From positions 124,001 through 188,000 of the forward strand of contig AJXE01000001.1 of NCBI GenBank assembly GCA_000263395.1: a stretch of DNA of 64,000 nt. The letters are read 5' to 3'. Position numbers and translations under genes: made by a program. This document shows, piece by piece, positions 1 to 12,212 of this stretch (the first letter of the stretch is position 1; every line of letters begins with the position of its first letter). Origin of the DNA: Stutzerimonas stutzeri TS44. GTDB lineage: Bacteria; Pseudomonadota; Gammaproteobacteria; Pseudomonadales; Pseudomonadaceae. The notes below the pieces were generated by a model that worked only from the letters and a program-made list of their open reading frames with translations, ran no database searches and had not been told where the DNA came from.

Positions 1-21
1 TTTTATGGAGGGGCTTCTCCC

Positions 22-510
22 ATGAAAAATCCCAACAAGATTCGTCGGGAATTGGACCGGATCGACCGTTCCATCCTGCGCATCCTGCAGCAGGAGGGCC
101 GGATTTCCTTCACCGAACTGGGCGAGCGCGTCAACCTCTCGACCACCCCGTGCACCGAGCGGGTGCGCCGCCTGGAACGCGACGGCGTGATCCTCGGCTA
201 CCACGCGCGGCTCAATCCGCAGCTGCTGCGCGCCAACCTGCTGGTGTTCGTCGAGATCAGCCTGGACTACAAGTCTGGCGACACCTTCGAAGACTTCCGC
301 CGCTCCGTGCTCAGGCTGCCGCAGGTGCTGGAGTGCCATCTGGTGTCCGGCGACTTCGACTACCTGGTCAAGGCGCGTATCTCGGAGATGGCCTCCTACC
401 GCAAGCTGCTCGGCGACATCCTGCTGAAACTGCCGCACGTACGCGAATCCAAGAGCTACATCGTCATGGAGGAAGTGAAGGAATCGCTGGCGCTGCCGGT
501 ACCGGACTAG
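22..510 (+). CDS. lrp: Lrp/AsnC-family transcriptional regulator
   Basis: A 162-residue leucine-responsive-type regulator. An N-terminal winged helix-turn-helix covers about residues 10-65 (LDRIDRSILRILQQEGRIS, then TELGERVNLSTTPCTERVRRL). A C-terminal RAM/ACT-like effector domain covers about 75-150 and has the family-typical VLECHLVSGDFDYLVKA. Such proteins form dimers to octamers that sense amino acids. The start is well supported: GGAGGGG at 7-13 lies 8 bases before the ATG. In Pseudomonas an orthologous lrp controls dadA (D-amino acid dehydrogenase) next to it, and the FAD oxidoreductase downstream is a conserved neighbour in PAO1 (from memory). The gene lies at the window edge, so its upstream partner is not visible. 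Family assignment is firm; the effector is inferred. Confidence 0.9.
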   Translation: MKNPNKIRRELDRIDRSILRILQQEGRISFTELGERVNLSTTPCTERVRRLERDGVILGYHARLNPQLLRANLLVFVEISLDYKSGDTFEDFRRSVLRLPQVLECHLVSGDFDYLVKARISEMASYRKLLGDILLKLPHVRESKSYIVMEEVKESLALPVPD

Positions 511-645
511 AGCGCCGGCGTAGCCACGCCGCAACAGCGCGCCGACGGCAGCCGCTGGCCGAAGCGCGCCGGGCGTGCTTTGCTCGCTGCAGCGCCGAGC
601 GCGATCATCCCCTCCTGAACCCTGCAGAGAATCCGTCCCGAGCCG

Positions 646-1950
646 ATGACCCAGCACACCGCCAGCCACGACGCCCACGCGCCCTCCTACTACGCCGCCA
701 GCGCCAACCGCGCGCTGCGCTTCGCTTCGCTCGCCGGTGACGCCCGCGCCGATGTCTGCATCGTCGGCGGCGGCTTCAGCGGCCTGAATAGCGCCATCGA
801 ACTGGCCGAGCGGGGCCTGTCGGTCATCCTGCTCGAGGCCCGGCGCATCGGCTGGGGTGCCAGCGGTCGCAACGGCGGCCAGCTGATTCGCGGCGTGGGC
901 CACGATGTCGAGCAGTTCCGCCCGATCCTCGGCGAAGAGGGTGTCGACGAACTCAAGCGCATGGGCTTCGAAGCTGTGGAGATCGTCCGCCAGCGCATCG
1001 AACGGCACGCCATCGACTGCGACCTGACCTGGGGCTATTGCGACCTGGCGACCAAACCACGCCATCTGCAAGACTTCGAGCAGGACTACGCCGGCCTGCT
1101 GCGCCTGGGCTATCGACATCCGCTGCAGCGCATCGCGCAGGCCGAGCTGCCGAGCGTGATCGGCTCGCGGCGCTACCTCGGCGGGCTGGTCGACATGGGC
1201 TCCGGGCACCTGCATCCGCTCAACCTGGCGCTCGGCGAGGCCGCGGTGGCGCAAACCCTGGGCGTGCGCCTGCACGAGGACTCGGCGGTCGAGCGCATCG
1301 AGTACGGCACGCAGGTGAAGGTTCACACCGCCCAGGGCGTGGTGCGCGCCGACCAGCTGGTGCTGGCCTGCAACGCCTACCTCGACGGTCTGCAGCCCAA
1401 GCTGGCAGGCAAGGTGTTGCCCGCCGGCAGCTACATCATCGCCACCGAACGCCTGCCGGCGACGCTGTGCCACGAACTGCTGCCGCAGAACATGGCGGTC
1501 TGCGATCAGCGCGTGGCGCTCGACTATTTCCGCCTCTCGGCCGACGGCCGGCTGCTGTTCGGCGGCGCCTGCCACTATTCGGGGCGCGATCCCAGGGACA
1601 TCGCCGCCTATATGCAGCCGAAGATGCTCGCGGTGTTTCCGCAGCTGGCCGGCATCGGCATCGACTACCAGTGGGGCGGCATGATCGGCATCGGCGCCAA
1701 CCGCCTGCCGCAGATCGGCCGGCTGCCGGAGCAGCCCAACGTCTATTACGCCCAGGCCTATTCCGGCCACGGTCTGAACGCCACCCATCTGGCCGGCCGG
1801 CTGCTCGCCGAAGCCATCGCCGGACGCGAGAGCCGCGGTTTCGATCTGTTCGCCGGGGTGCCGCACCCGACCTTCCCCGGCGGCCCGGCATTGCGCTCGC
1901 CACTGCTGGCGCTGGGCATGCTCTGGTATCGCTTGAAGGATCGCTTCTGA
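646..1950 (+). CDS. FAD-dependent amine oxidoreductase (PuuB/DadA-like)
   Basis: A 434-residue DAO-family flavoprotein. A dinucleotide-binding fold near residues 36-60 (VCIVGGGFSGLNSAIELAER) is followed by IGWGASGRNGGQ, the signature of the gamma-glutamylputrescine oxidase / glycine oxidase group. The C-terminal YYAQAYSGHGLNATHLAG is the second FAD contact typical of the family. Such enzymes oxidise primary or secondary amines or amino acids in the cytoplasm with FAD. It lies 135 bases after lrp on the same strand, so it may be an Lrp target. The exact substrate (polyamine conjugate or amino acid) cannot be read from the sequence. Confidence 0.85.
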   Translation: MTQHTASHDAHAPSYYAASANRALRFASLAGDARADVCIVGGGFSGLNSAIELAERGLSVILLEARRIGWGASGRNGGQLIRGVGHDVEQFRPILGEEGVDELKRMGFEAVEIVRQRIERHAIDCDLTWGYCDLATKPRHLQDFEQDYAGLLRLGYRHPLQRIAQAELPSVIGSRRYLGGLVDMGSGHLHPLNLALGEAAVAQTLGVRLHEDSAVERIEYGTQVKVHTAQGVVRADQLVLACNAYLDGLQPKLAGKVLPAGSYIIATERLPATLCHELLPQNMAVCDQRVALDYFRLSADGRLLFGGACHYSGRDPRDIAAYMQPKMLAVFPQLAGIGIDYQWGGMIGIGANRLPQIGRLPEQPNVYYAQAYSGHGLNATHLAGRLLAEAIAGRESRGFDLFAGVPHPTFPGGPALRSPLLALGMLWYRLKDRF

Positions 1951-1996
1951 CGGCGCGACGTCTAAGCTGCACGTGACCGGACCGGAAGGGAACACC

Positions 1997-3538
1997 GTGC
2001 GAGCGCTCCTGCTGCTGACCCTACTGCTGTCGCTTGCCGGCTGTGCCAGCCAGCCGGCGCCGGCGCCCTCCCACGCCATCGCGCCGGCGGACTCCTCGCT
2101 CGGCCGGCAGGTGCAGCGGCTGGCGGTCGCGCAGCCGGAGGATCATTCCGGCCTGCGCCTGCTGCCCGAAAGCAGCGAGGCCTTCGCCGCCCGCGCCGAG
2201 CTGTTCCGTGCCGCGCGGCGCAGCCTGGATATCCAGTACTACATCGTGCATGACGGCCTCTCCACGCGCCTGCTGGTCGACGAGCTGCTGCGCGCCGCCG
2301 ACCGTGGCGTGCGCGTCCGGCTGCTGCTCGACGACACCACCAGCGACGGCCAGGACTACCGCATCGCCACACTGGCGGCGCATCCGAACATGCAGATCCG
2401 CGTGTTCAACCCGCTGCGCGCCGGCCGCAGCAACCCGGTCACGCGCACGCTCGGGCGGCTGCTGCACCTGCCGCAGCAGCACCGGCGCATGCACAACAAG
2501 CTGCTGCTGGTCGACAGCAGCCTGGCGATCGTCGGCGGACGCAATCTGGGCGACGAGTATTTCGATGCCGATCGCAGCCTGAATTTCACCGACATCGACC
2601 TGCTCGCCGCCGGGCCGGCGGCGCAGCGGCTCGCCGACAGCTTCGATCAGTACTGGAATCACCAGTTGAGCGTGCCGATCCAGCATTTCTTCTGGCGACC
2701 GCCGGCGCGGCACAAGCTGAGCGAGGCGCGCGAGCAGCTCCGGCAATACCTGCAGCAGGCGCGTCGCGACGATGGCCCGCTGTACCGCCGGCTGATCCGC
2801 TACCAGCGCGAGCCGCAGCTGCAGCGCTGGCTGGACGAGCTGACCTGGGCGCCCGCCGCGGCGCTCTGGGACGATCCCGACAAACTCCTGGCCGATGGCC
2901 CACCCGCGCAACTGCTGAGCACCCAGCTGGCGCCGGCGCTGACCGCGGTACAGGACGAACTGATGCTGGTGTCGGCGTACTTCGTGCCCACCGACAGCGG
3001 AGTCGACTACCTGGCCGAACGTCGCCGCGAGGGCGTGACCATCCGCATCCTCACCAACTCGCTGGAAGCCACCGACGTGCCGGCCGTGCATGGCGGCTAT
3101 GCGCCGTACCGCCGGCGCATGCTGGAGCTGGGCGTGCAGCTGTTCGAACTGCGCCGCCAGCCCGACCAGAAGTCCTCCTACAGCTTCTTCGGCGAGTCGG
3201 AATCCAGCCTGCACAGCAAGGCGGCGGTGTTCGACCGGCAACGGGTGTTCATCGGCTCGCTCAACTTCGACCCGCGCTCAATGCTGTGGAACAGCGAGGT
3301 CGGCATCCTCGCGCAGAGCCCGGCGCTGGCCCGCGAGGTGCACCGGCTGACGCTCGAGGGCATGGCGCCGGCAACCAGCTACGAGGTGAAGCTGGCCCGG
3401 CGCGGCGATGCCCGGCAGCTGGTCTGGATCGCCGAGGAGCAGGGCCGGCGCATCGTCCTCGAACGCGAGCCGGGCGGATTCTGGCGCCGCCTGAACGCCT
3501 GGCTGGCCGATGTCGTCGGTCTCGAACGGATGCTCTGA
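1997..3538 (+). CDS. Phospholipase D-like lipoprotein (cardiolipin synthase family)
   Basis: A phosphatidyltransferase-family protein of 513 residues from the preferred GTG start at 1997, which has GGAAGGG at 1984-1990; an in-frame GTG at 1973 lacks such a site. The N terminus is a lipoprotein signal ending in the lipobox LAGC, so the mature protein should be a periplasm-facing lipoprotein. Two HKD motifs are present: MHNKLLLVDSSLAIVGG and LHSKAAVFDRQRVFIGS (HxKx4D), each followed by a GG/GS-N block. The two motifs normally form one active site for phosphodiester transfer. It resembles the YmdC/ClsC-type long PLD proteins. Membrane phospholipid remodelling is likely; the substrate is inferred. 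Confidence 0.82.
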   Translation: MRALLLLTLLLSLAGCASQPAPAPSHAIAPADSSLGRQVQRLAVAQPEDHSGLRLLPESSEAFAARAELFRAARRSLDIQYYIVHDGLSTRLLVDELLRAADRGVRVRLLLDDTTSDGQDYRIATLAAHPNMQIRVFNPLRAGRSNPVTRTLGRLLHLPQQHRRMHNKLLLVDSSLAIVGGRNLGDEYFDADRSLNFTDIDLLAAGPAAQRLADSFDQYWNHQLSVPIQHFFWRPPARHKLSEAREQLRQYLQQARRDDGPLYRRLIRYQREPQLQRWLDELTWAPAAALWDDPDKLLADGPPAQLLSTQLAPALTAVQDELMLVSAYFVPTDSGVDYLAERRREGVTIRILTNSLEATDVPAVHGGYAPYRRRMLELGVQLFELRRQPDQKSSYSFFGESESSLHSKAAVFDRQRVFIGSLNFDPRSMLWNSEVGILAQSPALAREVHRLTLEGMAPATSYEVKLARRGDARQLVWIAEEQGRRIVLEREPGGFWRRLNAWLADVVGLERML

Positions 3539-3691
3539 GCGCAGCCCGGAGCATGCCGCTGGCCGCCCGGCAGCTGCCGCGGCGAATCACACTTTGGGGT
3601 GATACCACAAGGCCACTGGTCCGTTAGGCTCTGCAAGCCAACTGCAACAAGCAGGCATCCGCTTCGATAAAAACAACAAAGGAGCACAACA

Positions 3692-4429
3692 ATGCGCCAT
3701 CGCACCTGGATATGGCTGCTCGTCCTGATCGTCGCCTGGCTGCCCGGCCAGTCCCACAGCCAGACGCTGTCCACGCTGGAAAAACTGCAGATCCACGCCA
3801 GTCGCGCCACCAGCAGCCTGCTGCTGTATCGCGGCGAAGGTTTCCAGAAGGCCCATCTGGCGCGGATGGAAGCCGACATCCTGGCACTCGACAACGCCCT
3901 GCAAGGCGTCGCGAACCCCACCAGCGCACTGCGCGACAGCCACCGCCAGTTACAGGCCAGACTGCGTGAAGGTGCCGGTTTCGGTCGCGGCGAAGACGAC
4001 ATGCCCTGGGGCTGGCCGCTGGAAATGAGCAAGGCACTGCGCGAGTTCCTCACCGCCGTGCGCGGCCAGCAGGGCGTCGAGGCTCACGCCGAGCTGCCGG
4101 CGAAAGTCGAATACCTCGCCGTGCAATACCTCAGCCGCGCCTACATCGGCAGTTTCGAGACGGCCCGCGAGCAGCCCGACACCTACCTCGGCCAGGACGA
4201 ACGGCAACTGGTGCCAGCCATCGACGCACAACTGGCGCAGCTCGGCGAGCGCGGCGACCCGGCGCTCGCCCAGGTCAGGACGCGCTGGAGCTTTCTCAAG
4301 GTGGCGCTGCAGGACATGAACAGCGGCAGCAACAACTTCAGCACCGCCTCGGGCCGGCCGTTCGCGCCGATCATGGTCGACCGCCACACCCGCAGCCTGA
4401 GCGATCAGTGGATGGCGCTGGCGCCCTGA
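3692..4429 (+). CDS. Secreted protein of unknown function
   Basis: A 245-residue protein with a clear Sec signal (charged MRHRTW, hydrophobic core IWLLVLIVAWLPG, cleavage probably near QSHSQ). The mature part is predicted helical, with no cysteine-rich or catalytic motif I recognise. A stretch after the signal (LQIHASRATSSLLLYRGEG) faintly recalls helical-bundle sensor domains such as the PilJ type, which is only a guess. The start is supported by GGAG 8 bases upstream of the ATG. It converges with the chemoreceptor gene downstream (8 bases between stops). The preceding 150 bases hold no clear promoter pair. Function not assigned. Confidence 0.7.
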   Translation: MRHRTWIWLLVLIVAWLPGQSHSQTLSTLEKLQIHASRATSSLLLYRGEGFQKAHLARMEADILALDNALQGVANPTSALRDSHRQLQARLREGAGFGRGEDDMPWGWPLEMSKALREFLTAVRGQQGVEAHAELPAKVEYLAVQYLSRAYIGSFETAREQPDTYLGQDERQLVPAIDAQLAQLGERGDPALAQVRTRWSFLKVALQDMNSGSNNFSTASGRPFAPIMVDRHTRSLSDQWMALAP

Positions 4430-4436
4430 GCCGCCG

Positions 4437-6011
4437 TCAGGCCTGCGCCTCCGGCCGATAGCCCAGGCGCAGCCCGCCCCAGTGACGCCCCTTGACCATG
4501 ATCGGCACCGAGAGGTCGTGCATCAGCTCGCCGGTGTCGCGGCTGTAGGTCTGCAGTAGCACGTTGCGCTGGTGGCTGCCGCAGCGTCCGCCGGTGCGGT
4601 CGTTGAACAGCCGCTTGCTGCGGCTGCGGCTGCGGTCGATCTCGGGGTTGCCCACCGGCGGGTGATTGAAGGCGTTGTTGTGGGTCGGCACGTAGCCTTC
4701 CGGCGTGGTGGCGATGGCGTAGACGATCGCATCGTGGCGCGCCAGCAGCGGTTCCTGGATCGCCGGCAGCACGCCATCGGCGTAACGGTCGAAGCGGGTG
4801 CGGTACTTCAACGGATCGGTCCCCGACTGCGCCTGATAATTGCGGTCGAACAGGTCGTCGACGGCGAGGCGCCCGGCGTCGATATCCGCCTCGAAGCGCG
4901 CGGCGATGTCCGCCGCGCCCTGGCGCGCGAGGTCGTAGATCGCCTGGTGATAGTCGTCGAGCTGCACCTCGGCGAGGCGCTCGCTGGCGCTTTCGGCCTG
5001 CGCCACCAGGCGTTCGGCGGCCTGCTCCAGCTGGCGCGTCTGCTGCCCGCTGTCCAGTGCATCGGCCCGCAGCTGGTCGAGCGCGACGAACAGCGCGGTC
5101 AGCCGCTCATGGTTGCTGGCAGTGCCGGAGGTGATCTCGGCGACCTGGGTCTCCACGCCGCCGGCCAGCTCGGTGATGCCGCTCAGTTGCTGGCCGGTGC
5201 CGGCGATCTGCGCGGCGGCTTCGTCCAGTTCGCTGGCCTGCTGCTGGATATGGCTGACCACCGCGCCGCTCTGCTGGCGGATATCGGCGACCATCCGCCC
5301 GACCTCCTCGGTCGCGCTGGAGGTCCGCGCGGCAAGGTTGCGCACCTCGTCGGCGACCACGGCGAAGCCGCGCCCCGCCTCGCCGGCCCGGGCTGCCTCG
5401 ATGGCGGCGTTGAGCGCCAGCAGGTTGGTCTGGCTGGCGATGGACTGGATCACGTCGGTGATCTGGCGGATTTCCTCGGTGCGCGCCGACAGGCCGTCGA
5501 TCAGCTCGCGGCTCGACTGGGTCTGCGCACTGAGCTGCTGCATACGGGTGATGGCCTGCAACAGTTCGGTCTGTCCGGCATCGCTGCTGCGGCGCACCGC
5601 TTCGGCGGCCTCGAGCGTGTGGCGGGCGCGCTCGGCGCTGTCCTGCCCGGTGGCGGCCATCGCCTCGGCGCCGTTGGCGATCTCGCTGACCGCCTGCAAC
5701 TGCGACTGCAGCCGGCCGGCCAGCTGCTCGGCACTGAAGGCCACCTGCGCCGCGGACAGCGCGTTGTGGCAGGTATGCCGGGACAGGCTCTTGCTCAGTT
5801 CGGTGAAAGCCTGCGGCTCGGCGCCGTCGGCGGCGGCCAGCTCGGCGGATGAACGCCAGGGCCCGAGCCAGGGCGCCAGCGCGAGCAGCAGCACCAGCGG
5901 TGCGAACAGGTAGAACGGCAGTGCCAGCCAGGACTGAACCAGCAGCAGGCCGCCGATTGCCAGCCCGTGCAACAGGCAGGCAAGCGGGTGGAGACGAAAC
6001 GACGGGCGCAT
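4437..6011 (-). CDS. Methyl-accepting chemotaxis protein with C-terminal sensor-like domain
   Basis: A 524-residue chemoreceptor. Two closely spaced hydrophobic segments (about residues 9-30 and 31-50) form a hairpin anchor with no room for a periplasmic ligand domain and no recognisable HAMP. The coiled-coil signalling domain carries the hairpin tip near residues 175-225 ([20 protein letters not shown], then [12 protein letters not shown]), which contacts CheA/CheW. After it, residues about 350-524 form a globular domain with [19 protein letters not shown] and [19 protein letters not shown]. This C-terminal module occurs in a subset of MCPs and looks Cache/PAS-like. A cytoplasmic stimulus is therefore likely. 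The adjacent upstream gene on this strand is radC, which is unrelated. Confidence 0.88.
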   Translation of the reverse strand: MRPSFRLHPLACLLHGLAIGGLLLVQSWLALPFYLFAPLVLLLALAPWLGPWRSSAELAAADGAEPQAFTELSKSLSRHTCHNALSAAQVAFSAEQLAGRLQSQLQAVSEIANGAEAMAATGQDSAERARHTLEAAEAVRRSSDAGQTELLQAITRMQQLSAQTQSSRELIDGLSARTEEIRQITDVIQSIASQTNLLALNAAIEAARAGEAGRGFAVVADEVRNLAARTSSATEEVGRMVADIRQQSGAVVSHIQQQASELDEAAAQIAGTGQQLSGITELAGGVETQVAEITSGTASNHERLTALFVALDQLRADALDSGQQTRQLEQAAERLVAQAESASERLAEVQLDDYHQAIYDLARQGAADIAARFEADIDAGRLAVDDLFDRNYQAQSGTDPLKYRTRFDRYADGVLPAIQEPLLARHDAIVYAIATTPEGYVPTHNNAFNHPPVGNPEIDRSRSRSKRLFNDRTGGRCGSHQRNVLLQTYSRDTGELMHDLSVPIMVKGRHWGGLRLGYRPEAQA

Positions 6012-6152
6012 GTGAGGCCTCTTGTTCTTGGCGATTGACGGGGTGTTTTACCCAGAGCCCACCGCCAAGGACAGTGTTCCTTAGTAGCAAATTGCCTTGA
6101 CGCGGACCGGTACCAGGCTAGCGGCAGTCGCGCCGGGAACTGAAGCCAGCGT

Positions 6153-6827
6153 TCACATCCAGCCGAACTCGGCCATCGACAGCGGCTCGCCGTCGCCGAC
6201 GATGAAGTGGTCGAGCACGCGCACGTCGATCAGCGCCAGCGCTTCCTTCAACCGCTGGGTCAGCTGGCGGTCGGCCTGACTCGGCTCGGCGACGCCGGAA
6301 GGATGATTGTGGGTAAGGATCACCGCCGCCGCATTCTGCGCCAGCGCGCGCTTGACCACCTGCCGCGGGTAGACGCTGGCGCCGTCGATGGTGCCGTGGA
6401 ACAACACCTCGAACGCCAGCACCCGGTGCTTGGCATCGAGAAACAAGCAGCCGAACAGCTCGTGCGGCTCGTGGCGCAGGCGCGCCTTGAGGTAGTCGCG
6501 CACCGCTTGCGGCGACTCCAGCGCCGAATCCCGCCGTAGCCGCTCGGCCAGGTGCCGGCGCGCCATCTCCAGCACGGCCTGCAACTGTGCGTACTTGGCG
6601 GGGCCGAGCCCCAGGTGCGTGGTGAATTGATCGAGTTCGGCTTCGAGCAGCGCGCGCAGGCCGCCGAACTCGCCGAGCAGGTGGCGCGCCAGATCTACCG
6701 CGCTTCGGCCGGCAACGCCGGTACGCAGGAAAATCGCCAGCAATTCGGCATCGGAAAGCGCCGCCGCGCCCTGTTCCAGAAGCTTTTCCCGCGGCCGCTC
6801 CGCCGTCGGCCAGTCACGTATGCTCAT
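6153..6827 (-). CDS. radC: RadC family JAMM/MPN-domain protein
   Basis: A 224-residue RadC/YeeS homologue. The N-terminal helix-hairpin-helix-like region (residues 1-100, with [20 protein letters not shown]) precedes an MPN domain with the JAMM zinc motif [16 protein letters not shown], giving H173, H175 and D186. The fold suggests a metallohydrolase. The old DNA-repair naming of E. coli radC was withdrawn, and the true substrate is not established. It diverges from coaBC with 137 bases between starts, the same arrangement as in other pseudomonads. Full length and intact. Confidence 0.92.
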   Translation of the reverse strand: MSIRDWPTAERPREKLLEQGAAALSDAELLAIFLRTGVAGRSAVDLARHLLGEFGGLRALLEAELDQFTTHLGLGPAKYAQLQAVLEMARRHLAERLRRDSALESPQAVRDYLKARLRHEPHELFGCLFLDAKHRVLAFEVLFHGTIDGASVYPRQVVKRALAQNAAAVILTHNHPSGVAEPSQADRQLTQRLKEALALIDVRVLDHFIVGDGEPLSMAEFGWM

Positions 6828-6964
6828 GTCTCCTCCCTGTCGAGCAGGCCCGCTTCTCCGTCGCGGACGCTGTGCTATCTTAGCCCGTCATTTTTCCGGG
6901 GTGCCCGCGCGGCTCCGACGCAGTTCTCACTCCGGCAATCCTCTACAAGAAACAAGGCAGGCCT

Positions 6965-8173
6965 ATGCAGCGGCTGTATCGTAAACGCATCGTCCTGGGC
7001 GTCGGCGGTGGAATCGCTGCCTACAAGAGTGCCGAACTGGTACGCCGCCTGCGCGACCACGGCGCCGAAGTACGAGTGGTGATGACCCAGGGCGGCCGTG
7101 AGTTCATCACCCCGCTGACCCTGCAGGCGCTCTCCGGCCATCCGGTCCATCTGGATCTGCTCGACCCCGCTGCCGAAGCGGCGATGGGCCATATCGAACT
7201 GGCGCGCTGGGCCGACCTGGTGCTGGTCGCGCCGGCCACCGCCGACCTCATGGCGCGCCTCGCCCAGGGCACCGCCAACGATCTGCTGACCACCCTGGTA
7301 CTGGCGACCAGCGCCCCGGTCGCCCTGGCGCCGGCGATGAACCAGGCGATGTGGGCCGACCCGGCGACCCAGGCCAACCGCCAGTTGCTCGAACAGCGCG
7401 GCATCCGCCTGTTCGGCCCCGGCTCCGGCAGCCAGGCCTGCGGCGATATCGGCATGGGCCGCATGCTCGAGGCCGAGGAACTCGCCCAGGCCGCCGCCGA
7501 CTGTTTTGCGACCGGTCTGCTGACCGGCCTGCGCCTGCTGATCACCGCCGGGCCGACCCAGGAAAACATCGACCCGGTGCGTTACATCACCAATCACAGC
7601 TCGGGCAAGATGGGCTTCGCCCTCGCCGAGGCGGCCGCCGAAGCCGGCGCGCAGGTCACGCTGGTCACCGGCCCGGTGTTCCTGCCGACGCCTGATCGCG
7701 TGCAGCGCATCGACGTGGTCAGCGCGCGCGACATGCTCGCAGCCTGCGAAGCGGCGATGCCCTGCGACCTGCTGATCGCCGCTGCCGCAGTGGCCGACTA
7801 CCGCCCCGAGGTGGTAGCGCCACACAAGCTGAAGAAGGACCCCACCACCGGCGACGGCCTGCTGCTGCAGATGGTGCGCAATCCGGACATCCTCGCCACC
7901 CTGGCGGCTCGTGCGGATCGCCCGTTCTGCGTCGGTTTCGCCGCCGAAACCGAGAACCTGCTCGACTACGCCATGCGCAAGCTGCGCGACAAGAATCTCG
8001 ACCTGATCGTCGCCAACGACGTGGCCAATCCGAGCATCGGCTTCAACAGCGAAGAAAACGCGGTCAGCGTGATCGATCGCCAGCAGCACGTAACCCGCTT
8101 CGGCCGGGCCAGCAAGGGGCACATCGCCCGCGCGCTGGTGGCCTTCATCGCCGATCGCTACAGGCAGGCCTGA
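6965..8173 (+). CDS. coaBC: Bifunctional phosphopantothenoylcysteine decarboxylase / phosphopantothenate-cysteine ligase
   Basis: A 402-residue fusion enzyme for two steps of coenzyme A synthesis. The N-terminal FMN-dependent decarboxylase (CoaC) has [14 protein letters not shown], the active-site His76 in [12 protein letters not shown] and the catalytic Cys159 in [14 protein letters not shown]. The C-terminal CTP-dependent ligase (CoaB) begins near residue 190 with [19 protein letters not shown] and SSGKMG, and contains the KLKKDP substrate loop. Length matches the family. The next gene, dut, starts one base after the stop, so the two are co-transcribed, the usual dfp-dut pairing. Confidence 0.96.
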   Translation: MQRLYRKRIVLGVGGGIAAYKSAELVRRLRDHGAEVRVVMTQGGREFITPLTLQALSGHPVHLDLLDPAAEAAMGHIELARWADLVLVAPATADLMARLAQGTANDLLTTLVLATSAPVALAPAMNQAMWADPATQANRQLLEQRGIRLFGPGSGSQACGDIGMGRMLEAEELAQAAADCFATGLLTGLRLLITAGPTQENIDPVRYITNHSSGKMGFALAEAAAEAGAQVTLVTGPVFLPTPDRVQRIDVVSARDMLAACEAAMPCDLLIAAAAVADYRPEVVAPHKLKKDPTTGDGLLLQMVRNPDILATLAARADRPFCVGFAAETENLLDYAMRKLRDKNLDLIVANDVANPSIGFNSEENAVSVIDRQQHVTRFGRASKGHIARALVAFIADRYRQA

Positions 8174-8174
8174 C

Positions 8175-8630
8175 ATGCACCAGCTACAAGCCAAGATTCT
8201 CGACCCCCGTCTGGGCCAAGACTTCCCGCTGCCCGACTACGCCACCTCCGGCTCGGCCGGTCTCGACCTGCGCGCCATGCTGCAGAGCGATACCGTGCTG
8301 CAGCCGGGCCAGACGCTGCTGATCCCCACCGGGCTGTCGATCCACATCGCCGATCCGGGCCTCGCGGCGCTGATCCTGCCGCGCTCGGGCCTGGGCCATA
8401 AGCACGGTATCGTGCTCGGCAACCTGGTCGGCCTGATCGACTCCGATTACCAGGGCGAGCTGATGGTCTCCTGCTGGAACCGCGGCCAGAGCGACTTCAG
8501 CATCGCCGTCGGCGAGCGCATCGCACAGCTGGTGCTGGTGCCGGTGGTGCAGGCGCGCTTCGAGCTGGTCGAACAGTTCGACAGCAGCGACCGCGGTGCC
8601 GGCGGCTTCGGACACTCCGGCAGCCACTGA
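8175..8630 (+). CDS. dut: Deoxyuridine 5'-triphosphate nucleotidohydrolase (dUTPase)
   Basis: A 151-residue trimeric dUTPase that converts dUTP to dUMP and pyrophosphate, keeping uracil out of DNA and feeding dTMP synthesis. All five family motifs are present: [10 protein letters not shown], then [31 protein letters not shown], and the C-terminal arm [10 protein letters not shown] at residues 140-149 that closes over the active site. It starts one base after the coaBC stop. algC follows after 36 bases, which suggests a coaBC-dut-algC-argB transcript. Confidence 0.96.
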   Translation: MHQLQAKILDPRLGQDFPLPDYATSGSAGLDLRAMLQSDTVLQPGQTLLIPTGLSIHIADPGLAALILPRSGLGHKHGIVLGNLVGLIDSDYQGELMVSCWNRGQSDFSIAVGERIAQLVLVPVVQARFELVEQFDSSDRGAGGFGHSGSH

Positions 8631-8666
8631 CGCAACGCCCCTTTTCAGGATGAATCGAGGAGCCGC

Positions 8667-12153
<3,487 letters not shown>

Positions 12154-12170
12154 ACAGCGGCGGTCGGACA

Positions 12171-12199
12171 AAAAAGGGGAGCCATCGGCTCCCCTTTTT
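12171..12199. terminator. Bidirectional rho-independent terminator between argB and the DUF3360 gene
   Basis: An 8-base-pair stem GGGGAGCC/GGCTCCCC (12176-12183 and 12187-12194) with loop ATC is flanked by A5 on the left and T5 on the right, so it can act in both directions. It lies 18 bases after the argB stop and 14 bases beyond the stop of the convergent gene. Confidence 0.9.
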
Positions 12200-12212
12200 C
12201 ATGCCCGCGCCG

